Origin: an uncultured Opitutia bacterium | GTDB lineage: Bacteria; Verrucomicrobiota; Verrucomicrobiia; Opitutales; Opitutaceae | DNA: 64,000 nucleotides | Assembly: GCA_903881475.1 (NCBI GenBank) | Contig: CAIRTK010000011.1 | Span: 1 to 64,000 of the forward strand | Reading direction: 5' to 3' | Part shown: positions 1 through 7,974 of the stretch, piece after piece | How the letters are laid out: the number at the start of each line of letters is the position of its first letter | How positions within the stretch are numbered: position 1 is the first letter of the stretch | The notes under the pieces: model-generated | Databases searched by the model: none | What the model was told of the DNA's origin: nothing | What the model saw: the letters and a program-made list of their open reading frames with translations, nothing else | Translations under genes and position numbers: made by a program

Positions 1-13
1 CGCCTTCGCTCCA

Positions 14-37
14 GCGGGGTGAGGGCACCCCGCCCAC
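14..37 (+). repeat. REP palindrome, RAYT-associated family
   Basis: The stem GCGGGGTG / CACCCCGC closes an AGGG loop and is followed by the tail CCAC. The identical 24-mer occurs at 6064-6087, and inverted at 5572-5595 around the RAYT gene. It lies downstream of the minus-strand PIN/TRAM gene. Confidence 0.85.
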
Positions 38-72
38 ATGGACACCCAAACTGCGACAAAAACAGGGCCGCA

Positions 73-1080
73 TTACGGGGCCGCCGTCAGCAACTTGGCG
101 AAGATCATCTTCCCACCCGCGGTCGGCAGGATGCTGATGATCTCGGCACTGACCCGGCGGCCGAGATACGCCCGCGAAGAGTTGACGACGACCATCGAGC
201 CGTCCTCCAGGAAGCCCACCGCCTGGCCTTCGTCCTTGCCGGCCTTCACGAGCTCCACCTCGACCGTCTCGCCCAGCATGAATTCCGGCCGCAGCGAGCG
301 GGCCAGCTCGTTCAGGTTCAGCCAGGGCACCCCCTGAAACTCCGCCATCTTGGCCAGGTTGTAATCGGTCGTGAGCAGCTTTGCGCGCATCGTCTGCGCC
401 AGAAAGACAAGCTTGGCCTCCACGTCCTCCTGCTTGGTGACTTCGCTCTCCGAGATGCGGATGTCCAGCCGCTTGATCCGGCGCAGTTCGTTAAGTACTT
501 CCAGGCCGTGCCGGCCGCGCGCCTGCTTGTGGGGGTCGCCCGAGTCGGCCACCGCCTGGAGCTCGTTGAGCACGAACCGCGGGATGATCAGGGCCGCGTT
601 GAGGAACCCGGCCTCGCACACCCGCGCGATGCGCCCGTCGATCAGCACGCTGGTGTCCACGACGACCAGCGGCACGTCCACGTCGTGCGGCACGAACCGC
701 ACATAGGGAATCACGAGGTTGAACTCGTCCTTCCCGCGCAGCGCGATGACAGTGCAGAGGTAGGTGGAGACGATGAAGAGCCCGAGCTGCGACAGGTAGA
801 TGATCTGCGGCTCGCCAAACCGGAACAGGGGCGACGTGCTGATGAAGTAGGCGATGAGCGTGCCCATACCCAGGCCGAAGGTGATGGCGGAGAGCCCGCG
901 CAGCGAAAAGCCCTTCAGGAGGACATCCACCAGGATGACCAACGCACCGAGCAGCAGGCCGATCATCACGGCCAGGCGCCAGTGGGAATCCCACTCCTCG
1001 ATCGCGTAGCATACGAGCCAGCCGCACGCGCCGCACAGCACGAAAAAGACCGAGCGGATGGCAATGAGGGTCTTGTTCAT
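73..1080 (-). CDS. PIN/TRAM-domain membrane protein (YacL-like)
   Basis: 335 residues. The first ~130 residues hold about four hydrophobic segments. A PIN (PilT N-terminus) nuclease-like domain follows, beginning at the VVVDTSVLIDGRI motif with its acidic residues, and then a C-terminal TRAM-like beta domain (from ~270). This order matches the Bacillus YacL family of integral-membrane PIN/TRAM proteins, whose role is presumed to be RNA cleavage or RNA binding; the exact substrate is unknown. Both conserved acidic clusters of PIN (VDTS near 140, LTTDYNLAK near 235) are present, so the domain looks intact. A 38-residue membrane protein gene lies just upstream on the same strand. Confidence 0.85.
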   Translation of the reverse strand: MNKTLIAIRSVFFVLCGACGWLVCYAIEEWDSHWRLAVMIGLLLGALVILVDVLLKGFSLRGLSAITFGLGMGTLIAYFISTSPLFRFGEPQIIYLSQLGLFIVSTYLCTVIALRGKDEFNLVIPYVRFVPHDVDVPLVVVDTSVLIDGRIARVCEAGFLNAALIIPRFVLNELQAVADSGDPHKQARGRHGLEVLNELRRIKRLDIRISESEVTKQEDVEAKLVFLAQTMRAKLLTTDYNLAKMAEFQGVPWLNLNELARSLRPEFMLGETVEVELVKAGKDEGQAVGFLEDGSMVVVNSSRAYLGRRVSAEIISILPTAGGKMIFAKLLTAAP

Positions 1081-1092
1081 GGCGGGGGCGGT

Positions 1093-1209
1093 TTAACCGC
1101 GGAAAAGGTAGAAAAGCGCCAGCGGCATGAACGTGCCCACGGCCATCAGGACAAAAAGAATCCGGATGGTGCGCTCGGCTTTTGCCTTTTCAGGAGTGTC
1201 CTCGTCCAT
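1093..1209 (-). CDS. Small single-pass membrane protein, 38 aa
   Basis: A short frame starts with ATG at 1209 and stops with TAA at 1093, 12 bp upstream of the PIN/TRAM start on the same strand. The product begins with a charged stretch (MDEDTPEKAKAERTIR) and continues as one hydrophobic helix of about 20 residues ending in FRG. The charged-then-hydrophobic layout and tight spacing to the next gene support a real small gene. Its function is unknown; it could be a partner of the membrane PIN/TRAM protein, which is inference only. Confidence 0.55.
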   Translation of the reverse strand: MDEDTPEKAKAERTIRILFVLMAVGTFMPLALFYLFRG

Positions 1210-1240
1210 TTCAGTCCCAGCGCACCAAACCCCGCACCGC

Positions 1241-1651
1241 ATGACAACGCAATACTGGCTGGTTAAATCGGAACCCGAGGCCTACGCGTGGGCCGATCTC
1301 GTCCGCGACGGCCGCACCGCCTGGACCGGGGTCCGCAACTACCAGGCGCGCATCCATCTCAACGCCATGCAGCGCGGCGACCGCGTGATGTTCTACGAGA
1401 GCGTCACCACCAAGGCCGTGGTCGGTCTCGCCGAAATCACCAAGACCGCCTTTCCCGATACAACCGCCGACGAACCGGGCTGGGTCGCCGTCGAGCTGAA
1501 AGCCACCGCCCCGCTGGCCCGTCCGGTCACGCTCGCGGAAATCAAGGCCGACGCCCCGCTCGCGAAGGTCGCCCTCCTGCGCCAGAGCCGCCTGTCGGTC
1601 ATGCCGCTGACGCGCGCGGAGTTCGAGCGCATCGTAAAGCTCGGGAGCTGA
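1241..1651 (+). CDS. EVE domain-containing protein
   Basis: 136 residues from the ATG at 1241, opening with the diagnostic QYWLVKSEPEAYAWADL motif and followed by WTGVRNYQARIHLNAM, the modified-nucleotide pocket region of EVE (PUA-like) domains. EVE proteins are thought to recognise modified bases in RNA or DNA. The frame stays open further upstream, but that stretch overlaps the small minus-strand gene and lacks family similarity, so 1241 was chosen. The length fits single-domain family members such as the thymocyte nuclear protein 1 type. Confidence 0.88.
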   Translation: MTTQYWLVKSEPEAYAWADLVRDGRTAWTGVRNYQARIHLNAMQRGDRVMFYESVTTKAVVGLAEITKTAFPDTTADEPGWVAVELKATAPLARPVTLAEIKADAPLAKVALLRQSRLSVMPLTRAEFERIVKLGS

Positions 1652-1770
1652 GGTGCCGGCTTTGCCGGCTGGTGGGATACGCGGAGCGCGTGACTGCGGA
1701 TAAAGGATAGCTGGAAATGAACGCAGCCGGCGAATGAACGGCTCGGAAATTCCGCCCGCTTGAACGATCC

Positions 1771-1803
1771 GGTTTCCGGTATCCGCAATCCGAAATCCCA
1801 AAT
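1771..1803. repeat. ATCCGAAATCC-type dispersed repeat
   Basis: A short motif built of ATCCGCAATCC / CGAAATCCC units, between the EVE gene and tyrA. Related units occur in both orientations at 61771-61974 and around 11930-11975. The rest of 1652-1846 shows no gene. The repeat keeps the tyrA frame open upstream, which creates a spurious longer N-terminus. Confidence 0.55.
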
Positions 1804-1846
1804 CGCCGGGCTCGACACTCCCCGCCATTTGCCTTTCCAAGGAGCG

Positions 1847-2701
1847 GTGTCCGTCTCCCTCACCATCCTCGCCCCCGGCCTGCTCGGCGGCTCCGTGGCC
1901 AAGGCCGCGCGGACCCGCGGCATCGCGTCACGCATCGCGGTCTGGGCCCGCCGCGCGGAAACCCGGCTGAAACTCAGGGATCAGCCGTGGTGCGACGCCA
2001 TCCCGGACACCGCCGAGGAAGCCGTGCGCGGCGCCCAGCTCGTGGTGATCGCCGCGCCGGTTGACCGCATCATCCCGATGGTGCAGCAGATCGCCCCGCA
2101 CCTGGCGCCCGGCGCCATCGTCACCGATGTGGGCAGCGTCAAGGGTGAGATCGCCCGGCTCGGCCACGCCACGCTGGGGGAACGTGCGCATTTCGTCGGC
2201 TCGCATCCCATGGCCGGCTCCGAAAAGACCGGCTGGGAACACGGCAGCTCCGATCTTTTCCTTCACCGCACCTGCTTCGTCACTCCCCTGCCCGGCAGCC
2301 ACGAGCCCGCCGTCGAGGCCGTGGTGCGCTTCTGGCGCGACCTCGGCGGCGAACCCGTCACCGTCTCACCCGACCAGCACGACGAGATCGTCGCCCACAT
2401 CAGCCACCTGCCCCAGGTGCTCGCCTCGGCGCTCTGCGCGTTCCTGGCCAAGAAGGACCCGGCGTGGCGCAACTATGCCGGGGGCGGCCTCCGGGACACG
2501 ACGCGCATCGCCGCGAGCGATCCGCAGCTGTGGCGCACCATTCTCGAGCAAAACCGCGATGAAATCCTGCGCGCCCTGCGCCAGTACCAGGACGAACTGC
2601 AGACCCTGCATGCCGCGGTTTCCAACCGGGACTGGCTCGAGGTGGTCGCCCGCCTTGAGCGTGGCAAGGCCTACCGCGACCAGTTCCGGCCGCTGGCTTA
2701 A
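1847..2701 (+). CDS. tyrA: Prephenate dehydrogenase
   Basis: Converts prephenate to 4-hydroxyphenylpyruvate in tyrosine biosynthesis. An N-terminal Rossmann motif (LAPGLLGGSVAKA) binds NAD(P); the GSHPMAGSEKTGWEHG active-site signature and the HISHLPQVLASAL and GGGLRDTTRIAASDPQLW helical segments are typical of the family. The GTG at 1847 is preferred because AAGGAG lies at 1839-1844, although the spacing is short. The frame continues open to 1760, but that extension is encoded by a dispersed repeat. From 1847 the product is 284 residues, the usual length for a single-domain TyrA. aroA follows about 145 bp downstream. Confidence 0.9.
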   Translation: MSVSLTILAPGLLGGSVAKAARTRGIASRIAVWARRAETRLKLRDQPWCDAIPDTAEEAVRGAQLVVIAAPVDRIIPMVQQIAPHLAPGAIVTDVGSVKGEIARLGHATLGERAHFVGSHPMAGSEKTGWEHGSSDLFLHRTCFVTPLPGSHEPAVEAVVRFWRDLGGEPVTVSPDQHDEIVAHISHLPQVLASALCAFLAKKDPAWRNYAGGGLRDTTRIAASDPQLWRTILEQNRDEILRALRQYQDELQTLHAAVSNRDWLEVVARLERGKAYRDQFRPLA

Positions 2702-2756
2702 CCGTCGGTCAAGGTGGGCGCGGAGCGTCCGGTCCACCTCATGAGCGTTCGGAATG

Positions 2757-2781
2757 CAGGCACGGGACGTGCCTGCCCACC
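2757..2781. repeat. REP-like palindrome (GCAGGCAC / GTGCCTGC)
   Basis: The stem GCAGGCAC-GGGAC-GTGCCTGC is followed by CCAC, the same tail as the RAYT-associated REP. A close relative lies at 53270-53295. It occupies the tyrA-aroA gap and has no gene of its own. Confidence 0.65.
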
Positions 2782-2845
2782 CACCCATTTCCTTAAAAAT
2801 GCAGGCTGGAAGCCGGCGCACCTTTTCCCGACGCTAGTCCCCTCC

Positions 2846-4138
2846 ATGTCGCTGACCGACCCGCTGCCTATCACCCCCTTCACGCGCCCCGTGCGCGGCG
2901 AGGTGACGCTGCCCGGCTCGAAGAGCCTGACCAACCGTGCGCTGCTCCTCGCCGCGCTGGGCGACCGGCCGGTAACCCTGACCGGGGCGCTGTTCAGCGA
3001 GGACACGCAGCTGATGGCAGCGTCCCTCCGCAGCCTGGGGTTCACGGTGGAGGCCGATCCAGCCGCGCTCACCCTGCGCGTCTCCGGACAGGAGCGGGGC
3101 TTCACGGTGGGCCAGGCCGACCTGTTGGTCGGTCTGGCGGGCACCGCCGCGCGTTTTCTCACCGCGCTCTGCGCGGCGGCCCCGCGCGGCACCTACCGGC
3201 TCGACGGCGTGCCGCAGATGCGAAAACGGCCGATGAAGGGGCTGATTGAGGCGCTGCGCCATCTCGGTGCGGACATCCGCTGTCCGGGCGCGGAGGGGTT
3301 TTTCCCCCTGGAGATCCACGCGCGCGGGCTGCAGGGCGGCACGGTCAGCCTCGACGCCAGCGAAAGCAGCCAGCTGCTCTCCGCGCTGCTCATGGTCGCT
3401 CCGCTGGCCGCCGGTCCCGTCGAGGTGAACCTCACAGGCAACGTGCGCCGGACATATGTCGGGATGACGCTGCAGCTCATGGCCGAGTTCGGCCTGAAGA
3501 TGCCCGCCCAAGCCGCCCCGGGCCGGTTCAGCCTGATCCCGGCACGCTACGCCGTGCCGGACAGCTATGCGATCGAGCCGGACGCCTCCGCCGCGAGTTA
3601 TTTTCTGGCGCTGCCCCTGGTGACCGGCGGGACGCTGGCGCTACCCGGATGGCGGCCGCCGGGCGCGGGACTGCAGGGCGATTCGGCCTTCGCCGACGTG
3701 CTGGTTCGCGCACGGCAGCGCCCGGTCGGAACGCTGCTGGACGAGGATTTTCACGAGATTTCCGACACGTTCCTGACCCTCGCCGCCATTGCGCCGCTAC
3801 TCGCCGGGCCCACCCGCATCACCGGCATCGCCCATACGCGCAAGCAGGAGACCGACCGCGTCGCGGGCATGGCGCGCGAACTGCGCCGGCTGGGCCAGGA
3901 GGTCACCGAGGAGGAGGATTCGCTGGTGATCACGCCGCGCCCGCTGAAATCCGGCATCGAAATCGAGACCTATCACGACCACCGTTTCGCCATGAGCTTC
4001 GGCATCCTGGGCTGCCACGACCTCCACGGCACGGGGCGGCCGTGGCTCGCGATCCGGAATCCCGGCTGCTGCGCGAAAACCTTTCCCGATTTTTTTGAGT
4101 TGCTGGAGTCGCTGCGCCAAAAATCGTTGCCCGCCTGA
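2846..4138 (+). CDS. aroA: 3-phosphoshikimate 1-carboxyvinyltransferase (EPSP synthase)
   Basis: Sixth step of the shikimate pathway, joining PEP and shikimate-3-phosphate. From the ATG at 2846 the protein has 430 residues. It shows LPGSKSLTNRALLLAALG at the N-terminus (shikimate-phosphate binding), GLAGTAARFLTALC, the substrate loop PQMRKRPMKGLIEAL, and RKQETDRVAGMARELRRLG near the C-terminus, so all conserved EPSP synthase blocks are present. The frame is open further upstream, but that part is repeat-derived. The stop TGA overlaps the cmk start (TGATG), indicating translational coupling. Confidence 0.95.
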   Translation: MSLTDPLPITPFTRPVRGEVTLPGSKSLTNRALLLAALGDRPVTLTGALFSEDTQLMAASLRSLGFTVEADPAALTLRVSGQERGFTVGQADLLVGLAGTAARFLTALCAAAPRGTYRLDGVPQMRKRPMKGLIEALRHLGADIRCPGAEGFFPLEIHARGLQGGTVSLDASESSQLLSALLMVAPLAAGPVEVNLTGNVRRTYVGMTLQLMAEFGLKMPAQAAPGRFSLIPARYAVPDSYAIEPDASAASYFLALPLVTGGTLALPGWRPPGAGLQGDSAFADVLVRARQRPVGTLLDEDFHEISDTFLTLAAIAPLLAGPTRITGIAHTRKQETDRVAGMARELRRLGQEVTEEEDSLVITPRPLKSGIEIETYHDHRFAMSFGILGCHDLHGTGRPWLAIRNPGCCAKTFPDFFELLESLRQKSLPA

Positions 4139-4809
4139 TGGCCTCCACCCCCTTTATCATTGTCGCCATCGACGGCGGCGCGGCCTCGGGCAAGTCGTCC
4201 TCGTCGCGCACGCTCAGCGAGCGCTTTGACCTGCTGCACGTGGACACCGGCTCCTATTATCGCGCCCTCACGGCGGAGTTGCTGCGCCTCGGCCTGAAGC
4301 CGGACAACCTGCCCGCCATCCTGGCCGCCCTGCCCGGCCTGCGGTTCGGCACGCGGCTGAACGGCCGGTCCGCGGAGATGGAGATCGGCGGCCGCGTGGC
4401 CGGCGATGAAATCCGCAGCCGCGAGGTCAACGACCAGGTCTCGCACTTCGCCGCCATCCCCGAGCTGCGCGCCGCGCTGCTCACCTATCAGCGCGGCCTG
4501 GCCGACGTGGCGCGGGAGCATCACTACCGCGGACTCGTGATGGAGGGCCGGGACATCGGCTCGGTCATTTTCCCGCAGGCGGACCTGCGGTTTTTCCTGC
4601 ATGCCGATGCCGTGGAACGCGAGCGGCGCCGCGCCGGCCAGGGCCTGCAGGACCAGATCCGTGAGCGCGACCGCATCGATTCGTCGCGCAAGGCCTCGCC
4701 CCTGACCTGTCCGGCGGGGGCGATCTCGATTGACACCACCCACGCCTCGCTGGACCAGGTCGTCGAGCAGATGGCCGCCACGGTCGCCGCCAAACTCGGC
4801 GCGCCATGA
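4138..4809 (+). CDS. cmk: Cytidylate kinase
   Basis: Phosphorylates CMP/dCMP. The 223-residue protein opens with the P-loop DGGAASGKSSSSRTL. It has HVDTGSYYRALTAELLRLG for nucleotide binding and MEGRDIGSVIFPQADLRFFL, a strong Cmk signature, followed by the Arg-rich lid (ERERRRAGQG). The start overlaps the aroA stop and the stop overlaps the plsC start (ATGA), so aroA-cmk-plsC forms one translationally coupled unit. The lid region after residue 165 is slightly shorter than in E. coli Cmk. Confidence 0.94.
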   Translation: MASTPFIIVAIDGGAASGKSSSSRTLSERFDLLHVDTGSYYRALTAELLRLGLKPDNLPAILAALPGLRFGTRLNGRSAEMEIGGRVAGDEIRSREVNDQVSHFAAIPELRAALLTYQRGLADVAREHHYRGLVMEGRDIGSVIFPQADLRFFLHADAVERERRRAGQGLQDQIRERDRIDSSRKASPLTCPAGAISIDTTHASLDQVVEQMAATVAAKLGAP

Positions 4810-5465
4810 GCCGGCTCTATACCCAGGTGAAGATGGAGCCGGTCTACGGCTTTTTCCACTACCTCGCGATCGTCACCTACGACATTTTCTTCCGCGGTGA
4901 GGTCACCGGGCTGGAAAACCTGCCGACGGAGGGTTCGTTCCTGATCGCCGCCAACCACGCGAGCTTCCTCGATCCGCCGCTGATCGGCAGCCAGGTCCAG
5001 CGGCAGATCGCGTATTTCGCGCGCAAGACCCTGTGGAAACCCGGCGTCGCCGCCTGGTGGCTCGACACGGTCGGCACGATCCCGGTGGACCGCGACGGCG
5101 GCCAGGACGTGAGCGCCATCAAGCGCGTGCTGCGCGCACTGAAGGAGGACAAGGGCCTCATCCTTTTTCCCGAAGGCACGCGCTCGCCCGACGGCAGCCT
5201 GCAGGCCCCCAAGGCCGGCGTCGGCCTGATCTGCTGCCGCGCGCAGGTGCCGGTCGTGCCGGTGCGGATCTTCGGGTCGTTCGAGGCCTACGGCAAGGGC
5301 CGGGGTCTGCGGCTGGGAACGCCGGTGTCGATCGTCTTTGGCCGGCCGGTCCCCCCGTCCGTCTACGACGAGCCGGGAGCCGGCAAGGAACGCTACCAAA
5401 TCGCGAGCAACCGCATCATGGAGCGCATCGCGGCGCTGCAGAAGCCCGAGCCGGTGGTGATCTGA
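4806..5465 (+). CDS. plsC: 1-acyl-sn-glycerol-3-phosphate acyltransferase
   Basis: Makes phosphatidic acid from lysophosphatidic acid at the inner membrane. The 219-residue protein has the catalytic HX4D motif in ANHASFLDPPLIG and the glycerol-phosphate binding FPEGTRSPDG, in the expected order and spacing. A hydrophobic segment lies in the first 30 residues (FFHYLAIVTYDIFF). Its ATG overlaps the cmk stop by 4 bp. This cmk-plsC order is common in bacteria. Confidence 0.92.
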   Translation: MSRLYTQVKMEPVYGFFHYLAIVTYDIFFRGEVTGLENLPTEGSFLIAANHASFLDPPLIGSQVQRQIAYFARKTLWKPGVAAWWLDTVGTIPVDRDGGQDVSAIKRVLRALKEDKGLILFPEGTRSPDGSLQAPKAGVGLICCRAQVPVVPVRIFGSFEAYGKGRGLRLGTPVSIVFGRPVPPSVYDEPGAGKERYQIASNRIMERIAALQKPEPVVI

Positions 5466-5571
5466 GCCGGCTTTGCTAGATGAGTGCAGAGCAACATCTG
5501 CTCCGCACATTGCCACGCTGGTTCGAGCCATGGCGCAACTCCACAACAAGAACGCCCAGCAGAAGAAAAGT

Positions 5572-5595
5572 GTGGGCGGGGTGCCCTCACCCCGC
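5572..5595 (-). repeat. REP palindrome, left flank of RAYT
   Basis: Exact reverse complement of the 24-mer at 6064-6087 and 14-37. It sits 13 bp upstream of the RAYT start, so the transposase gene is bracketed by two opposed REPs, the classic REPtron/BIME-like arrangement. Confidence 0.85.
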
Positions 5596-5608
5596 TTGGA
5601 TTTCCATC

Positions 5609-6061
5609 ATGCGGTTACCGCATATCACACTGTTTGGCCGGGCACCCATTTATTTCTTTACGGCATGTACTGCAGGACGCCGGCCCGTGCTGGCAGGAGA
5701 AAAACAGATGACTTGCCTGCGTGAGATATGGGAGAGATCAGCTTCATGCGACGGCTGGTTTGTCGGACGTTTCGTGCTTATGCCCGACCATCTGCATTTT
5801 TTCGCCTCACCGGGCTTTGAGGCCAAAGCACGCGCCTTGTGGTTGAAGGTATGGAAATCGGTCTCAGCCCGCCGTCTGGCAACCGAACTGGAATTGGCTA
5901 CGCCGTTTTGGCAGCCGGACACTTTCGATCACATCCTGAGAAACGCCCAATCCTATTCTGAAAAATGGGACTACGTTCGCGAGAATCCAGTGCGTCTAGG
6001 CTTGGTCACTCGCACAGAGGATTGGCCGTGGCAGGGCGAAATTCACCCGCTATCGTTCTAA
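5609..6061 (+). mobile_element. rayT: REP-associated tyrosine transposase (RAYT, Y1 family)
   Basis: 150 residues from the ATG at 5609. The HUH motif MPDHLHFF (His61, His63) and the C-terminal SYSEKWDYVRENPVRLGLV block, with candidate nucleophilic tyrosines 116 and 122, are diagnostic of RAYT/TnpA-REP proteins. These are single-copy, IS200/IS605-related enzymes that act on REP palindromes by single-strand cleavage. The frame is open to 5480, but that part contains the left REP and is probably untranslated. Opposed REPs end 13 bp before the start and begin 2 bp after the stop. The gene appears intact. Confidence 0.88.
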
Positions 6062-6063
6062 AT

Positions 6064-6087
6064 GCGGGGTGAGGGCACCCCGCCCAC
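6064..6087 (+). repeat. REP palindrome, right flank of RAYT
   Basis: Identical to 14-37 and inverted relative to 5572-5595. It begins 2 bp after the RAYT stop and may also act as a transcription end hairpin. Confidence 0.85.
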
Positions 6088-6126
6088 ATTTCCCCAGAAG
6101 AGGCCTGACCAAGCCCACTCAGGAAA

Positions 6127-7092
6127 TTACTCGAGTCCCGAGGCCTTGCGGGCGCGCTTCAGGACCACGCTGGCCACGGCGCGGGCGCGCTGGGCGCCTT
6201 CCCGGAGGACGTTTTCCACGTAGTCGGGATTAGCCGCCAGCTCGGCGCGGCGCGCGCGGGCGATGGCAAAATAGGTCCAGTAGTGCTCGAACAGCGCCTT
6301 CTTCAGGTCGCCGTAGCCGAGACCGCCGGCCCGGAGGCGGTTTTCGTAGTCGAGCGCGACAGCGGCCGGGGCGAACAGCCGCAGCAGCTGGATGGCGAGG
6401 TTCTTGTCCGCATCGGGCTTCGGCTCGGCCGGCGTGCGGCTGTCCATCTTGATCCCCATGATCTTTTTCCGGAGCGCGGCCTCGTCGCCGAAGATCTCGA
6501 TGGTGTTACCGTAGCTCTTGCTCATTTTCTGGCCGTCGAGGCCGGGCACCACGGCGACCTCGTCGCGGATCTCCGACTCCGGCACGACGAACGTCTCGCC
6601 GTAGGCCTCGTTGAACTTGATGGCGATGTCGCGCGTCATCTCGACGTGCTGCTTCTGGTCGCGGCCGACCGGCACGCGCCGGGTGTCGAAGAGCAGGATG
6701 TCGGCGGCCATCAGCACCGGGTAGGCGAAGAGGCCGAAGTTGGCCGCGATGCCCTTGGCGGTCTTGTCCTTGAAGCTGTGGGCGCGTTCCAGGAGGCCCA
6801 TCGGCGTGAGGGAGCCGATCATCCAGGTGAGTTCGCAGACCTCGGGCACGTCGCTCTGGCGCCAGAAGATGCTGGTCTGCGGATCGAGCCCGCAGGCGAG
6901 CCAGTCAAGCGCGATGCCCCGGGTATGGGCGCGGCGTTCCGCCGGGTTCGTGACCGACGTCATCGAGTGGTAATCGGCGATGAAATAGAAGCAGTCGCCG
7001 CGCACCTGCGCCTCGATGGCCGGGCGCATGGCGCCAAAATAATTGCCGATATGGAGCGAGCCGGAAGGCGTGATGCCGGTGAGGGTGCGCAT
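6127..7092 (-). CDS. trpS: Tryptophan--tRNA ligase
   Basis: Charges tRNA-Trp. The 321-residue class Ic synthetase has the HIGH-like motif PSGSLHIGNYFGA at residues 10-22 and KMSKSYGNTIEIF around 190. It also has the substrate-binding segments YHSMTSVTNP and GLDPQTSIFWRQSDVPEV. The length and motif spacing match bacterial TrpS. The C-terminus (AQRARAVASVVLKRARKASGL) is the usual end helix. Confidence 0.95.
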   Translation of the reverse strand: MRTLTGITPSGSLHIGNYFGAMRPAIEAQVRGDCFYFIADYHSMTSVTNPAERRAHTRGIALDWLACGLDPQTSIFWRQSDVPEVCELTWMIGSLTPMGLLERAHSFKDKTAKGIAANFGLFAYPVLMAADILLFDTRRVPVGRDQKQHVEMTRDIAIKFNEAYGETFVVPESEIRDEVAVVPGLDGQKMSKSYGNTIEIFGDEAALRKKIMGIKMDSRTPAEPKPDADKNLAIQLLRLFAPAAVALDYENRLRAGGLGYGDLKKALFEHYWTYFAIARARRAELAANPDYVENVLREGAQRARAVASVVLKRARKASGLE

Positions 7093-7128
7093 GGGAACGG
7101 CAAGCTTCGCGGAAAGCGCGGGCGGGCG

Positions 7129-7827
7129 TCAATCCCGGCGCGGCAGGGTCGTGAGCTGCTGGCGGCTGTGGGCGATGGTCGCCGATGGCAGGTAGCCGCC
7201 GAAGGCGGTGAGCGGCATCACCAGCGCCCGCGGACCGAGCAGGGTCCCGGGCTGGAGCACGGCGTTGCAGCCGACCTCGGCGCGGTCGCCGACGATGGCG
7301 CCGAATTTTTTCAAGCCGGTGTCAGCCACGGCGCCGCCGGGCAGGTGGATCGTCACGTTCTTCTGGTCGAGCCGGACGTTCGAGCAGATCACGCCTGCGC
7401 CAAAATGCGCGCCGTTGCCGAGGATGGAATCGCCGACGTAGTTGAAGTGCGGCGCCTGCACCCGGTTCATGAGCAGGCAGTTCTTGAACTCGCACGCGTT
7501 GCCGAGGACGCCGTGCTCGCCGACGATCACGTTGCCCCGGATGAAGGCGCCCGGCCGGATCTCGGTGTGCGCCCCGATCCAGGCCGGCCCGATGATCGTG
7601 GCCGACGGCGGCAGCTTGACGGTCGGATGCAGGTAGACGAATCCCTCGACGTGCACGCCCGGCGGCAGCTCCGGCAGCGGCTGGTCGAACGCATGGGCGG
7701 CGAGCGCCGGGCCGATCCCCTTGAGCCATTCCCACGGCGCGGCCTGCGCGGGGAAAAACGCCGCGAACGGCGCCAGCGACGCAGGCAGGGCGAAGAAATC
7801 GGAGGCTTTCACGCGGCCAGCGTGCAC
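7129..7827 (-). CDS. Left-handed beta-helix nucleotidyltransferase-like protein
   Basis: 232 residues. From about residue 60 the sequence shows hexapeptide-repeat periodicity (VKLPPSATIIGPAWIGAHTEIRP, GNVIVGEHGVLGN) and a GlmU C-domain-like segment (NRVQAPHFNYVGDSILGNG, GAHFGAGVICSN). The N-terminal ~55 residues are short and hydrophobic and lack the GlmU pyrophosphorylase core, so this is a stand-alone acyltransferase/sugar-nucleotide-binding LbH protein. Substrate unknown. The start could be ATG 7827 or the downstream GTG at 7812. It lies 36 bp upstream of trpS on the same strand. Confidence 0.75.
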   Translation of the reverse strand: MHAGRVKASDFFALPASLAPFAAFFPAQAAPWEWLKGIGPALAAHAFDQPLPELPPGVHVEGFVYLHPTVKLPPSATIIGPAWIGAHTEIRPGAFIRGNVIVGEHGVLGNACEFKNCLLMNRVQAPHFNYVGDSILGNGAHFGAGVICSNVRLDQKNVTIHLPGGAVADTGLKKFGAIVGDRAEVGCNAVLQPGTLLGPRALVMPLTAFGGYLPSATIAHSRQQLTTLPRRD

Positions 7828-7872
7828 AAAAAAGCCGGCGAGGAACAGCGGCTTTTTGCGGGATTCCCGACT

Positions 7873-7961
7873 GTCATTCTGAGCGGAGCGACGAATCCAG
7901 TGCGATTCCGCCGGAGGCTTCGATACGATCCAACTGGATTCTTCGCTCCGCTCAGAATGAC
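7873..7961. repeat. TCATTCTGAGCG hairpin repeat (copy 1)
   Basis: The ends GTCATTCTGAGCGGAGCG and CGCTCCGCTCAGAATGAC are inverted repeats around about 50 bp of less conserved centre. The same family appears at 28614-28693 and 50340-50428. Non-coding; it could fold into a long transcript hairpin. Confidence 0.8.
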
Positions 7962-7974
7962 AAGCGAGAGAGCC

